A stretch of 37,022 bases of DNA from Defluviitaleaceae bacterium (GTDB lineage Bacteria > Bacillota > Clostridia > Lachnospirales > WQUN01). Shown here piece after piece: positions 7,860-15,664 of this stretch. Position 1 is the stretch's first letter. Every line of letters starts with the position of its first letter. The stretch spans positions 1 to 37,022 of the forward strand of contig WQRX01000008.1 of the NCBI GenBank assembly GCA_009786535.1. Reading direction: 5' to 3'. The translations under genes were made by a program, and so were the position numbers. Below the pieces are notes generated by a model, which was given only the letters and a program-made list of their open reading frames with translations, had not been told where the DNA came from and did no database searches.

Positions 7860-8933
7860 TCATGTGCCGTGCAATACGCCCTCTAATTTCCTTTGCTCCA
7901 TACGCTCACGGGTTTCAGTCAGTATGGTTTGGATTTTTTGTTCAAATTCGGCTTTGGGTGGTAGGGCTGTCCAATATTCGGCTACTAGAATGCCGTCACG
8001 GTCTAATTTCAAAAGTTCCAGTTCATCTCTACCCATTTCAGAACAAAGGACTATCCCAACGGGAGATTCTTCCCATTCTTTGCGTTCGTGCTTGTCGAGC
8101 CATGCTAAGTATAGTTGCATTTGCCCTTTATGCTCGGCACAGAAGCGACCGATTTTCAATTCAACGGCAACGAGCCGCTTTAGTTCTCTGTTAAAAAACA
8201 AGAGGTCGAGGTATCTATCGCGACCGTCAAGAATCATGCGTTTTTGTCTGCCCACAAATGTGAAATCGTTGCCAAACTCTAAAATAAATTTTTCCAGTTC
8301 CCGCAATATGGCTTCCTCTAAATCCGCTTCCAAATATTCATCTTTAATTCCGAGAACATCAAAAAGATAGGGGTCTTTGAATGTACCCAATGGGATTGGC
8401 GATGCCGATGTGAGTTGCGTATCGGCAATTTCTTTTCGCTCGTATGCTTTGCGGCCAATCATTTTGCGTAATTGTCGTGTGCTGCTAAAACTACGAGCCG
8501 CTTCGTTTAAATAAAATATTTTTGCGTCCATTGATTTTAACGGAAGAATTTCAATAAAATGCGACCATGTTAATTGTGTAGTTAGTGCCGACACAATTTC
8601 AAAATTTGGAAATTGCTCGGCAAATTGCATCATGCGGCGTAAATTTCGGACTTCGAAGGTTCGCCCATATCGTTTGGTTAATTGTGTAGTTAGTGCCGAC
8701 ACAATCTTTTTTCCGTAGTCAGCCCGTTTATTTTCGAGTATATCGACGTTGATATGTCTGCCAATTTCCCAAAAGAGATAAACGGTTGTCCCGCTTGCAT
8801 GGGCATGAATAGCACTGCGGCTTTGCTCGATGAGATTTGAGATTTTGTTAAAAAGAGCCTGTCCGTCATTCTCCACAAATATATCGTTCCCTGTGTTCGT
8901 TTTTATCAATTTGCTTTTTTCATTTTTTTCCAT
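7860..8933 (-). CDS. YhcG-type PDDEXK nuclease (DUF1016)
   Basis: A 357-residue DUF1016 protein. Seen: an N-terminal helical DUF1016_N region (FWEIGRHI, RNLRRMMQFAEQFP, LTWSHFIEILPL) and a C-terminal nuclease fold with GRDRYLDLLFFN (D243) and AVELKIG (E258, K260), the PD-(D/E)xK catalytic set. Family knowledge: predicted restriction-type endonucleases found with mobile elements and in defence islands. The ATG at 8933 has GTGAGGAC upstream. Two identical 28-bp DNA blocks encode IVSALTTQLT twice, 36 residues apart. The gene is more A+T-rich than its surroundings and is bracketed by direct repeats, both pointing to acquisition. No methylase or specificity subunit is present. Cellular target unknown. 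Confidence 0.88.
   Translation of the reverse strand: MEKNEKSKLIKTNTGNDIFVENDGQALFNKISNLIEQSRSAIHAHASGTTVYLFWEIGRHINVDILENKRADYGKKIVSALTTQLTKRYGRTFEVRNLRRMMQFAEQFPNFEIVSALTTQLTWSHFIEILPLKSMDAKIFYLNEAARSFSSTRQLRKMIGRKAYERKEIADTQLTSASPIPLGTFKDPYLFDVLGIKDEYLEADLEEAILRELEKFILEFGNDFTFVGRQKRMILDGRDRYLDLLFFNRELKRLVAVELKIGRFCAEHKGQMQLYLAWLDKHERKEWEESPVGIVLCSEMGRDELELLKLDRDGILVAEYWTALPPKAEFEQKIQTILTETRERMEQRKLEGVLHGT
8570..8597 (-). repeat. 28-bp repeat inside yhcG, copy 1
   Basis: Starts TTAATTGTGTAG and ends CGACACAAT; identical to 8678-8705, 108 bases (36 codons) away and in the same frame. Related DUF1016 proteins have two similar segments here, but identity at every base suggests recent gene conversion or duplication. 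Confidence 0.85.
8678..8705 (-). repeat. 28-bp repeat inside yhcG, copy 2
   Basis: The exact second copy of the block at 8570-8597. Both encode the peptide IVSALTTQLT. Confidence 0.85.
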
Positions 8934-8978
8934 ATTTATGTCCTCACTTTTTGAAATAAACCTGCTTCTGCATGAATA

Positions 8979-9008
8979 AGTATATCATTGCCCACGTGGA
9001 AGCGACAA
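8979..9008 (-). promoter_or_regulatory. sigma-A promoter for yhcG
   Basis: On the minus strand: -35 TTGTCG (9003-9008), 18-base spacer, -10 TATACT (8979-8984), about 45 bases before the yhcG ATG. The gene therefore carries its own promoter. Confidence 0.6.
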
Positions 9009-9035
9009 GAAAAAGCTACCAATTCTTAAGTAAGC

Positions 9036-9064
9036 GTCAATCGCAAAACACCAACAAACCCTTA
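9036..9064 (+). repeat. 29-bp direct repeat, right copy
   Basis: Second copy of the repeat at 7818-7846 (27 of 29 identical, same orientation). It lies about 80 bases before the phoH start, marking the right edge of the segment that carries yhcG. Confidence 0.9.
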
Positions 9065-9144
9065 CACTGTGTGGAAGTAGCGCATGTTATATAATTTATG
9101 TTAATATATTCTTATAGATGTTAAAGGACAGGAGGCAACCCTAT

Positions 9145-10149
9145 TTGGAATCCCCCAACATTCCCAAGCGTAATATCGAAATTCCTAACGCCCTCATGGG
9201 TAACATCTTCGGCAAGCTGGACGAAAACGTGAAGAAAATTGAGCAGGCATTTCAAGTCACTGTCATTTGCCGTGATGATAACGTAACCCTTATTGGGCTA
9301 GACCCTACCGCCCGTGCCGATAAAGCAAGTGCGGTGATTAAAAAGCTTGTCGCATTCGCACAAAAGGGTGAGGTGATAACCGACCAAAAGGTGAATTATC
9401 TCATTGCCGCGCTGGAGGACGAGCATAAAGAATTTAACGATATTGAAAAAATTAATGACGATACGGTGTGTGTGAGTATTTCCGGCAAGCCCGTTAAGCC
9501 CAAAACCGTAGGACAAAAAAAATACATTGATTTAATTAGAAGCAACACAATCACTTTTGCCATTGGTCCTGCGGGTACGGGTAAGACCTACCTTGCTATG
9601 GCTATGGCAATTACCGCTTTCCGCACGGGGCAAGTGAATCGCATTATTCTTACGCGCCCTGCCATTGAAGCGGGGGAAAAATTGGGCTTTCTTCCCGGGG
9701 ATTTGCAACAAAAAGTTGACCCCTACCTGCGCCCGTTGTATGATGCACTGCACGACATTATGGGTGCGGAAACTTTTCTGCGCAATTTGGAGCGGCATTT
9801 GGTGGAAGTTGCGCCCCTTGCCTATATGCGCGGGCGCACGCTGGACAATTCCTTCATTGTGCTGGACGAAGCGCAAAATACTACCCCCGAGCAAATGAAA
9901 ATGTTCCTTACCCGCCTTGGCAATGGTTCTAAAGCGGTAATTACAGGGGATATTACGCAAATAGACCTGCCCGAAGGCAAAAAATCGGGCTTGGCGGAAG
10001 CGGTGCAACTGCTGGACGGCATTTCCGATATTGGCATTATCGAACTCACCTCACGCGATGTGGTGCGTCACCCATTGGTGCAGAAGATTATAAGCGCATA
10101 TGATAAAAAAAGCGCACGAGAGGCATACAATAAAAAACGCAGCAAATAA
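9145..10149 (+). CDS. phoH: PhoH family ATPase / RNA-metabolism protein
   Basis: A 334-residue PhoH. Seen: Walker A GPAGTGKT, the PhoH block RPAIEAGEKLGFLPGD, LRPLYDAL, Walker B FIVLDEAQN, then TRLGNGSKAVITGD and the C-terminal DVVRHPLVQKI. Known: a P-loop protein next to ybeY in most Firmicutes, thought to act in RNA processing or quality control. The frame opens at an ATG at 9118 with no ribosome site before it. A perfect AGGAGG (9130-9135) sits 9 bases before the in-frame TTG at 9145, where homology also begins, so TTG is chosen. A -10-like TATAAT lies at 9090-9095 without a good -35. It is first in the phoH-pgpH-ybeY-dgkA set. Confidence 0.94.
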   Translation: MESPNIPKRNIEIPNALMGNIFGKLDENVKKIEQAFQVTVICRDDNVTLIGLDPTARADKASAVIKKLVAFAQKGEVITDQKVNYLIAALEDEHKEFNDIEKINDDTVCVSISGKPVKPKTVGQKKYIDLIRSNTITFAIGPAGTGKTYLAMAMAITAFRTGQVNRIILTRPAIEAGEKLGFLPGDLQQKVDPYLRPLYDALHDIMGAETFLRNLERHLVEVAPLAYMRGRTLDNSFIVLDEAQNTTPEQMKMFLTRLGNGSKAVITGDITQIDLPEGKKSGLAEAVQLLDGISDIGIIELTSRDVVRHPLVQKIISAYDKKSAREAYNKKRSK

Positions 10150-10161
10150 GGTTTGATGTAA

Positions 10162-12489
10162 ATGAAGAAAAACTTAGTCATTTATGTAATGATTGGTCTT
10201 GCATTTTTGCTGTCGTGTGCTGCGATAGCAGGCGGTGCTTATTTTCGTGCAGGAGTGGAAACGTTTACGCTGTACATTGGGCAACCCAGCGACCGCATGG
10301 TGCTTGCCCCGCGGGAAGTACCCGATTTTTATACCACGGAAGCCAACCGCCAAGCCGCTTATGACGCCGCCGCAACCCGTGAGCTGAACCATCCCATCCG
10401 CACAAGAGATGAAACCGTATGGGTTGCGGTAGCACATGTCATTGATATGCGCTTCGATGAGCTTAGTATAATCCGCGATGCGTATACACTGGAAAGAGAA
10501 GTTATCGAAAATAACCGTACCGAATGGTATGCCGCCATACAGGCATTGCAAGCCGAGCGCCTTCGCGAGCAGGAAGAATGGGATATATTACGTACCGTTC
10601 ACCTGGCTACGGGGGGGTATGAAGAGGAATTACCCCCGCGCCCTTATGACTTCGAAATAACGCCCGACTTAGAATGGGTAGAGCCTGCCCCCGCCATGCT
10701 ATCCATGTTTTGGGACATGCCCATCTTTTTTACCGAAGCGCAGCAAATGTATTTGCTAAACATCCCCCACCCCGCCCTCACTGAATTGTGGGAAACTACG
10801 TGGGAAACGGCGCAAGTCATTCAAGCGGGCGCAATCCATGAATGGGAAGAAACAGGCGCACTTGAGCGCGTTTTAAACGCCATTCGCCATTATTTAGACG
10901 ACAACGTACCCGACGCAATGACCCGTGACATCGTATTCGAAATCGTATCCCGCAGCGTACGCCCCAACCACTTTATTGACCAGGAAGCCACCGAACGCCG
11001 TCGTTTAGAAGATGAGGACAACTTTGTACGCGTAACTGTACAAGCGGGCGAGCGCATTATTTCCGAAGGCGACCTTGTTACCGAGCGCGCCTACCGAATA
11101 TTGGAATACCTAGGCTATATCGGCAACGAAACCGACTGGCGCGACGAATTTCGGCAGGCGATAATTCCCCTTTCCGGCATGTTTTTGCTTACGGCGGCGT
11201 TGTTTGTCGGCGTTGTTATGTATTTATCCTTCTACCGCCCTACTATCATATCTATGCGTAAGGAAGCCGCCCTTATTTTTGTATTATATACGCTGGTGCT
11301 TGTGCTGATTTGGGTTCTGCGAGAACAGCCCTACCATTTCTTGCCCGTGCTTATCTTCCCCATGCTTGTTTCGGTGCTGATTGACAGGCGATGCGCGATT
11401 ATGCTTTCTGTTTCTGTGGTAATGGTGGGCTTCTTTATTGTGGAGGGCTCGCTGGCGTATCTATTATTCTTCTCGATATCGAGCATATTGCTGTGTTTGC
11501 TTTCACGCTTTACTACTCAGCGCAGTAATATCATTTTGGTGGGTATTTTGGTGACGGCAATTCAATTTGCCTTGTCCCTTGCGGTTACGTTTACATTGGA
11601 ACGCAGCTTTGCGCTGGATAATATGCAACTGCACCTTACTTCGGCGGGGTTTGCAGCGGTAAATGGTCTGCTTACGGTTATTATTTGCATGGGCAGCCTG
11701 CCATTCTGGGAAGCGATTTTTGGCGTGGTGACCCCCATTAAATTGCTGGATTTAACCAACCCCACCAATTTACTGCTTCGGCGGCTTACTATTGAAGCGC
11801 CCGGTACGTACCACCATTCCTTGATGGTGGCAAATTTGGCGGAATCCGCCGCCTATGACATTGGCGCAAACGCCCATGCCGCGCGGGTAGGCGGTTACTA
11901 CCACGATGTAGGTAAATTAAAATTCCCCCACTTTTTTGCGGAAAATATTAACGGCGAAAACCCACACGAATATTTAGAGCCGATTAACAGCGCAGGACTT
12001 ATTGTTAGCCATATTTCTTATGGGCTAACGCTGGCGGCACAGCACCGCTTGCCCCAGTTTGTGCGCGATATTATACGCGAACATCATGGGACTACGCTTA
12101 TGCAATTTTTCTATGTAAAAGCGAAGGAAGCCGACCCATCGGCAACGGAAGAGGATTATCGTTACCCCTACAATATCCCCAAAACGCGCGAATCGGCTTG
12201 CGTAATGCTTGCCGATACGGTAGAAGCCGCCGTACGTTCCATGATGCCTAAAATGAAGTCCACCGATGAAGTAGAAAAAGCCATACGCGACCTTGTGCGC
12301 CACAAACTTAACGATGGACAGTTAGCCGACAGCGACCTAAGCATAAAAGACTTAGATACGATTATCGAATCATTTGCCCGTGTATTAAAAAGCGCACACC
12401 ACGAGCGTATCGCCTACCCCAAGATAGAGCCTGAAGTAGTAGACCCCCGCGACCCGCCGCTGATACGCGGCTTGGTCCGCAAGGATTAA
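10162..12489 (+). CDS. pgpH: 7TM-HD domain c-di-AMP phosphodiesterase PgpH
   Basis: A 775-residue membrane protein (B. subtilis YqfF type). Order: N-terminal membrane segment (7-28), a long extracytoplasmic 7TMR-HDED domain (to about residue 330), seven membrane segments (about 335-530), then a cytoplasmic HDIG-type HD domain with GTYHHS (H552, H553), YYHDVGK (H581, D582) and IREHHG. Known: proteins of this type hydrolyse the second messenger c-di-AMP to pApA, affecting potassium and osmotic balance and wall stress. It sits 12 bases after phoH and ends 3 bases before ybeY, the conserved order. All metal ligands expected of the HD core are visible. Confidence 0.94.
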   Translation: MKKNLVIYVMIGLAFLLSCAAIAGGAYFRAGVETFTLYIGQPSDRMVLAPREVPDFYTTEANRQAAYDAAATRELNHPIRTRDETVWVAVAHVIDMRFDELSIIRDAYTLEREVIENNRTEWYAAIQALQAERLREQEEWDILRTVHLATGGYEEELPPRPYDFEITPDLEWVEPAPAMLSMFWDMPIFFTEAQQMYLLNIPHPALTELWETTWETAQVIQAGAIHEWEETGALERVLNAIRHYLDDNVPDAMTRDIVFEIVSRSVRPNHFIDQEATERRRLEDEDNFVRVTVQAGERIISEGDLVTERAYRILEYLGYIGNETDWRDEFRQAIIPLSGMFLLTAALFVGVVMYLSFYRPTIISMRKEAALIFVLYTLVLVLIWVLREQPYHFLPVLIFPMLVSVLIDRRCAIMLSVSVVMVGFFIVEGSLAYLLFFSISSILLCLLSRFTTQRSNIILVGILVTAIQFALSLAVTFTLERSFALDNMQLHLTSAGFAAVNGLLTVIICMGSLPFWEAIFGVVTPIKLLDLTNPTNLLLRRLTIEAPGTYHHSLMVANLAESAAYDIGANAHAARVGGYYHDVGKLKFPHFFAENINGENPHEYLEPINSAGLIVSHISYGLTLAAQHRLPQFVRDIIREHHGTTLMQFFYVKAKEADPSATEEDYRYPYNIPKTRESACVMLADTVEAAVRSMMPKMKSTDEVEKAIRDLVRHKLNDGQLADSDLSIKDLDTIIESFARVLKSAHHERIAYPKIEPEVVDPRDPPLIRGLVRKD

Positions 12490-12492
12490 GCT

Positions 12493-12951
12493 ATGATTGA
12501 ATTAATTGACCACGGTACAGTAACAATCCATTGGGACGAAATGCCCATAAGCGATGCGCACCGCAATTTGCTTACTCATGCAATAAATGTTGGCGTTGCA
12601 AATATACGGGGCAAAGATTTTGCAAGCGCGTGCGAGGTAAGTATCTCCTTTGCGCCTATTGACGCAATGCGAGAAATGAATCAAACTTACCGCGGTAAAG
12701 ATAGCGAAACAGACGTGCTAAGCTTCCCCGGGTTTGCAAACAGCCCTGCCTTGGGCGATATCGTAATTTGCCCCGAGGTGGCAGAGCGTCAAGCGGTGGA
12801 ATACGGGCATACGTATGAACGGGAGCTTGCATTCCTTACCGTGCATGGCTTGCTTCACCTGCTGGGGTACGACCATGTAAACGAAGCGGACGAAAAACAA
12901 ATGCACGCAAAGCAAGACGAAATAATGGGTATAATTGGGGTGCAAAGATGA
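12493..12951 (+). CDS. ybeY: endoribonuclease YbeY
   Basis: A 152-residue UPF0054 enzyme that matures the 3' end of 16S rRNA and takes part in ribosome quality control. Seen: the zinc motif HGLLHLLGYDH (three histidines), preceded by YRGKDSETDVLSFPG and LGDIVICPEVA. Normal length. It overlaps dgkA by 4 bases (ATGA), implying translational coupling. Confidence 0.96.
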   Translation: MIELIDHGTVTIHWDEMPISDAHRNLLTHAINVGVANIRGKDFASACEVSISFAPIDAMREMNQTYRGKDSETDVLSFPGFANSPALGDIVICPEVAERQAVEYGHTYERELAFLTVHGLLHLLGYDHVNEADEKQMHAKQDEIMGIIGVQR

Positions 12952-13319
12952 ATACTAAAAAGAAGAACGCAAATTTTTTTAAGGCGTTTAACCACGCCTT
13001 TACGGGCATACGGCGTACCGCAACGCGTGAACGCAACTTCCGTATACAAATCATCATCGCTATTTTTGCCGTTGCGTTTTGCATTGTGCTGCAGGTGGAT
13101 AGCTGGCATTTTCTTGCTGTGGTATTGTCTATTTTTTTTGTGCTTGCTATGGAGCTGGTAAATACCGCAGTGGAAGCCATCATCGACCTTGTGTGTAAAA
13201 ATCAGCCCCATCCGTTGGCTAAAATTGCTAAGGATGCGGCGGCGGGTGCGGTGCTTATGGCGGCGTTTCAAGCGGTAATTGTGGCGGGGCTTGTGGTACT
13301 TTCGGTTGTGAGGGGATAA
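12948..13319 (+). CDS. dgkA: diacylglycerol/undecaprenol kinase (DgkA family)
   Basis: A 123-residue integral membrane kinase. Seen: RERNFRIQ near residue 30, three hydrophobic helices, the conserved ELVNTAVEAIIDL (catalytic glutamate and asparagine) and AKDAAAGAVL. In Gram-positives this family phosphorylates undecaprenol for wall recycling rather than diacylglycerol. The name follows the conserved position after ybeY. In Bacillus cdd and era follow; here a DUF3048 gene replaces cdd. Confidence 0.94.
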   Translation: MNTKKKNANFFKAFNHAFTGIRRTATRERNFRIQIIIAIFAVAFCIVLQVDSWHFLAVVLSIFFVLAMELVNTAVEAIIDLVCKNQPHPLAKIAKDAAAGAVLMAAFQAVIVAGLVVLSVVRG

Positions 13320-13346
13320 GGATTTATCCGCATGGGAGTATAAAAC

Positions 13347-14459
13347 ATGAAAATATTTTTCGCATTGCTTACAATTATATTTATACTTGCGGCGTGCGGG
13401 CGGGGTAACGATGCGGTAGAGGTTTTTCTTGAGCCTTCGCCCACCCCTGCGCCTACGCCGTTTGTATTTCCGTCGCCTTCCCCTACCCCCGAGCCTGAGG
13501 AGGATGAAGAGGAATACGAGGAAATTTGCTTGCTTCCGCGTAGCCAATTAACGGGCTTAGTGGTGGAAGAAGAAGTGCTTACGCGCCGTCCGCTGGCGGT
13601 GGTAATAAATAACATGCACAGGGCATTACCGCAAAGCGGCATTGCCGCGGCGGATATTATTTATGAAGTGCTTGCCGAGGGCGATGTAACGCGCCTTGTT
13701 GCCATTTTCCAATCAGAAATACCACTCACCATTGGGCCCGTGCGCTCGGCGCGGGACTATCTGGTAGATTTTGCGCTAAACCACGACGGCATTTTTGTGC
13801 ATCATGGCGAAAGCCCCAACGCGCACCAACGCTGGCCGTTTTTGCACGGCGCGCGTATTGATGGGATGCATCATGCAATTGCCTTCTGGCGTGACCGTTC
13901 CTACCCTGCCTGGGCGCGGAATACGGGGCAACGCCCCTTCGAGCATAGCTCCTTTACAGGGCGTGCGCAAATTGGCAAGCATATGCTGGGCATTAGCTGG
14001 CGCGATTATACCGAGGACGCACAGGGCTTTTATTTCACGGACGAACCCCATGAGGAATACACGGGTATTGCGTTGCATTTTACCGTTCCCTTTTCCCCCG
14101 CGTATGCCCGCACCTTTGTTTTCAATGAAGAAACGGGCTTATATGCCGTAGAAAACCGCGACGGCGCAACTATGGACGCACTTACCGAAGAAGCCGTGCA
14201 TGTGCGCAATGTACTGATAAAGCTTACACAAATACGCGTTATTGCAGGGGATGCCGCAGGGCGGCGCAACGTGGCGACCATAGGTGCAGGCGATGGCTAT
14301 TTGTTTAACAACGGCACGTACCGCCCCGTGCGTTGGGAAAAAGATAACCACGCAGCACCCCTGCGCTGGTATGAAATTGACGGCACGCCCCTATTTTTAT
14401 TACCCGGCACAACGTGGGTAAATGTTTTACAAAATACAGCTGAAGTGAGGATAAACTAA
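13347..14459 (+). CDS. DUF3048 domain lipoprotein (YerB-like)
   Basis: A 370-residue predicted lipoprotein. Seen: a signal peptide ending in the lipobox LAAC (Cys17), an extracytoplasmic Pro/Thr/Ser then Glu-rich linker (PSPTPAPTP, then EEDEEEYEE), the N-terminal DUF3048 block (RPLAVVINNMHRALPQSGIA, DVTRLVAIFQ, GPVRSARDY) and the C-terminal block (GDGYLFNNGTYRPVRWEKD, ending LPGTTWVNVL). The family's function is unknown. A GGGAG ribosome site precedes the ATG. It lies between dgkA and era, where cdd lies in Bacillus, and is 3 bases from era, so it is transcribed with it. Confidence 0.88.
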   Translation: MKIFFALLTIIFILAACGRGNDAVEVFLEPSPTPAPTPFVFPSPSPTPEPEEDEEEYEEICLLPRSQLTGLVVEEEVLTRRPLAVVINNMHRALPQSGIAAADIIYEVLAEGDVTRLVAIFQSEIPLTIGPVRSARDYLVDFALNHDGIFVHHGESPNAHQRWPFLHGARIDGMHHAIAFWRDRSYPAWARNTGQRPFEHSSFTGRAQIGKHMLGISWRDYTEDAQGFYFTDEPHEEYTGIALHFTVPFSPAYARTFVFNEETGLYAVENRDGATMDALTEEAVHVRNVLIKLTQIRVIAGDAAGRRNVATIGAGDGYLFNNGTYRPVRWEKDNHAAPLRWYEIDGTPLFLLPGTTWVNVLQNTAEVRIN

Positions 14460-14462
14460 CGC

Positions 14463-15365
14463 ATGAAAAATTTTAAATCGGGTTTTGTCACCCTTATAGG
14501 GCGCCCAAACGTAGGCAAATCTACGCTTATGAATCATTTTATTGGCGAAAAAATTTCCATTGTCACCAGCAAGCCGCAGACCACGCGCAACCAGATACGC
14601 AGCATTCTTACGGGGGAGGATTATCAAATAATTTTTATTGACACGCCCGGGCTTCACACGCCCAAAAATAAGCTGGGCAATTTTATGGTGCGTACGGCAC
14701 TCACCACATTAGATGGCGTGGACGCCGTTATTTACATGGTTGAGCCTAAGCTGCAATCGGGTAAAATCCCCGACGCGGATAAGGCAATCCTCGCCAAGCT
14801 AGCCAACGTAAAAGCCCCTATTTTTCTCGCCATTAACAAGACCGATAAAGTAGCAAAAACGGAATTATTGGCAATCATTGATGTATACAGCAATGCCTAC
14901 CCTTTTAAGGAAATTATTCCCCTGTCCGCGCTAAAGGGCGACAACACAGACGCGTTGCTTGCAGCGTTGCGCGGCGTACTTACCGCGGGACCCATGTACT
15001 TCCCCGAGGACCAAATCACCGACCAGCCCGAGCGCCAAATTACCGCTGAAATTATACGCGAAAAAATCCTAACCTTTTTGCAAGAAGAAATTCCCCACGG
15101 CGTAGCCGTAGAAATTACGCAATTCAAAGAGGGTAAGACCGTAAATATAGGCGCAACCCTATATTGCGAACGCGAAAGCCACAAGGCGATTATCATAGGC
15201 AAACAAGGCGCGATGCTAAAGCGCATTGGGCAAACCGCACGCAAGGACATTGAGGCGCTGCTGGGTACACAGGTTTTTCTGGAACTGTGGGTAAAGGTAA
15301 AGAAAAATTGGCGCGACAGCGATTTTCTTTTGAAAAATTTTGGCTTTTTAAATCAATCCGATTAA
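14463..15365 (+). CDS. era: GTPase Era
   Basis: A 300-residue essential GTPase that binds 16S rRNA during 30S assembly. Seen: G1 GRPNVGKS, G2 region SKPQTTRNQIRSI, G3 DTPGLHTPKNKLG, G4 NKTD, G5 SALKG, then the C-terminal KH domain with HGVAVEI, GKQGAMLKRIGQTARKDIE and LWVKVKKNWR. Length and motifs are canonical. Confidence 0.97.
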   Translation: MKNFKSGFVTLIGRPNVGKSTLMNHFIGEKISIVTSKPQTTRNQIRSILTGEDYQIIFIDTPGLHTPKNKLGNFMVRTALTTLDGVDAVIYMVEPKLQSGKIPDADKAILAKLANVKAPIFLAINKTDKVAKTELLAIIDVYSNAYPFKEIIPLSALKGDNTDALLAALRGVLTAGPMYFPEDQITDQPERQITAEIIREKILTFLQEEIPHGVAVEITQFKEGKTVNIGATLYCERESHKAIIIGKQGAMLKRIGQTARKDIEALLGTQVFLELWVKVKKNWRDSDFLLKNFGFLNQSD

Positions 15366-15445
15366 TTGGTTTTACCAAAAAATTGATAGGATATGCACGT
15401 ATGTGATGGGAAAAATAAGGTCAAGGGATTAAACAATAAAACCTT

Positions 15446-15486
15446 GGGGCGCGGCCTCAAACCCCGCAACCTTTTGAAAAAGGTTG
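15446..15486. repeat. double-hairpin intergenic element between era and yqzL
   Basis: A GGGG/CCCC hairpin (GGGGCGCGGCCTCAAACCCC, 15446-15465) is followed at once by a 9-bp hairpin CAACCTTTT/AAAAGGTTG (15467-15486). Neither is followed by a T run, so a simple terminator is unlikely. From memory, similar G+C-rich double hairpins recur between genes in clostridial genomes, which suggests a dispersed repeat. Confidence 0.45.
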
Positions 15487-15514
15487 ACCAAAAATTTATT
15501 ATGGGGGAATTTTT

Positions 15515-15664
15515 GTGAACACACGTGAAAAGCACTGGCAGCATTTTTTAGATTCGGGCAACCCTATATCTTACATCGCATATCGGGAGCAATCGAAAAA
15601 AGACGCGGTAAAGCCCTTCGATTTAGATAGGCGCGTATCACGGGTTGCGAATGAAAACATTTAA
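15515..15664 (+). CDS. yqzL: YqzL-like small protein
   Basis: A 49-residue ORF starting at GTG, with GGGGGA just upstream. It contains WQHFLDSGNPISYIAYRE, which fits the small YqzL family motif (W-x-x-F-x-x-T/S-G-x-x-x-x-Y-x-x-Y-K/R-E). It lies exactly where yqzL lies in Bacillus, between era and recO, and overlaps recO by 14 bases. Function unknown. The call rests on position plus this motif. Confidence 0.75.
   Translation: MNTREKHWQHFLDSGNPISYIAYREQSKKDAVKPFDLDRRVSRVANENI

Noticed and set aside
7818..9064. CRISPR reading of the 29-bp repeats
   Set aside because: Only two copies 1.2 kb apart with a coding gene between them; no spacers, no cas genes.
9118..9144. ATG start for phoH at 9118
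   Set aside because: No ribosome site upstream, and the AGGAGG lies inside this extension, pointing to the TTG at 9145.
12855..13547. 230-codon minus-strand ORF rich in Arg/Lys
   Set aside because: Antisense to ybeY, dgkA and the DUF3048 gene; composition is an artefact of the opposite frame.
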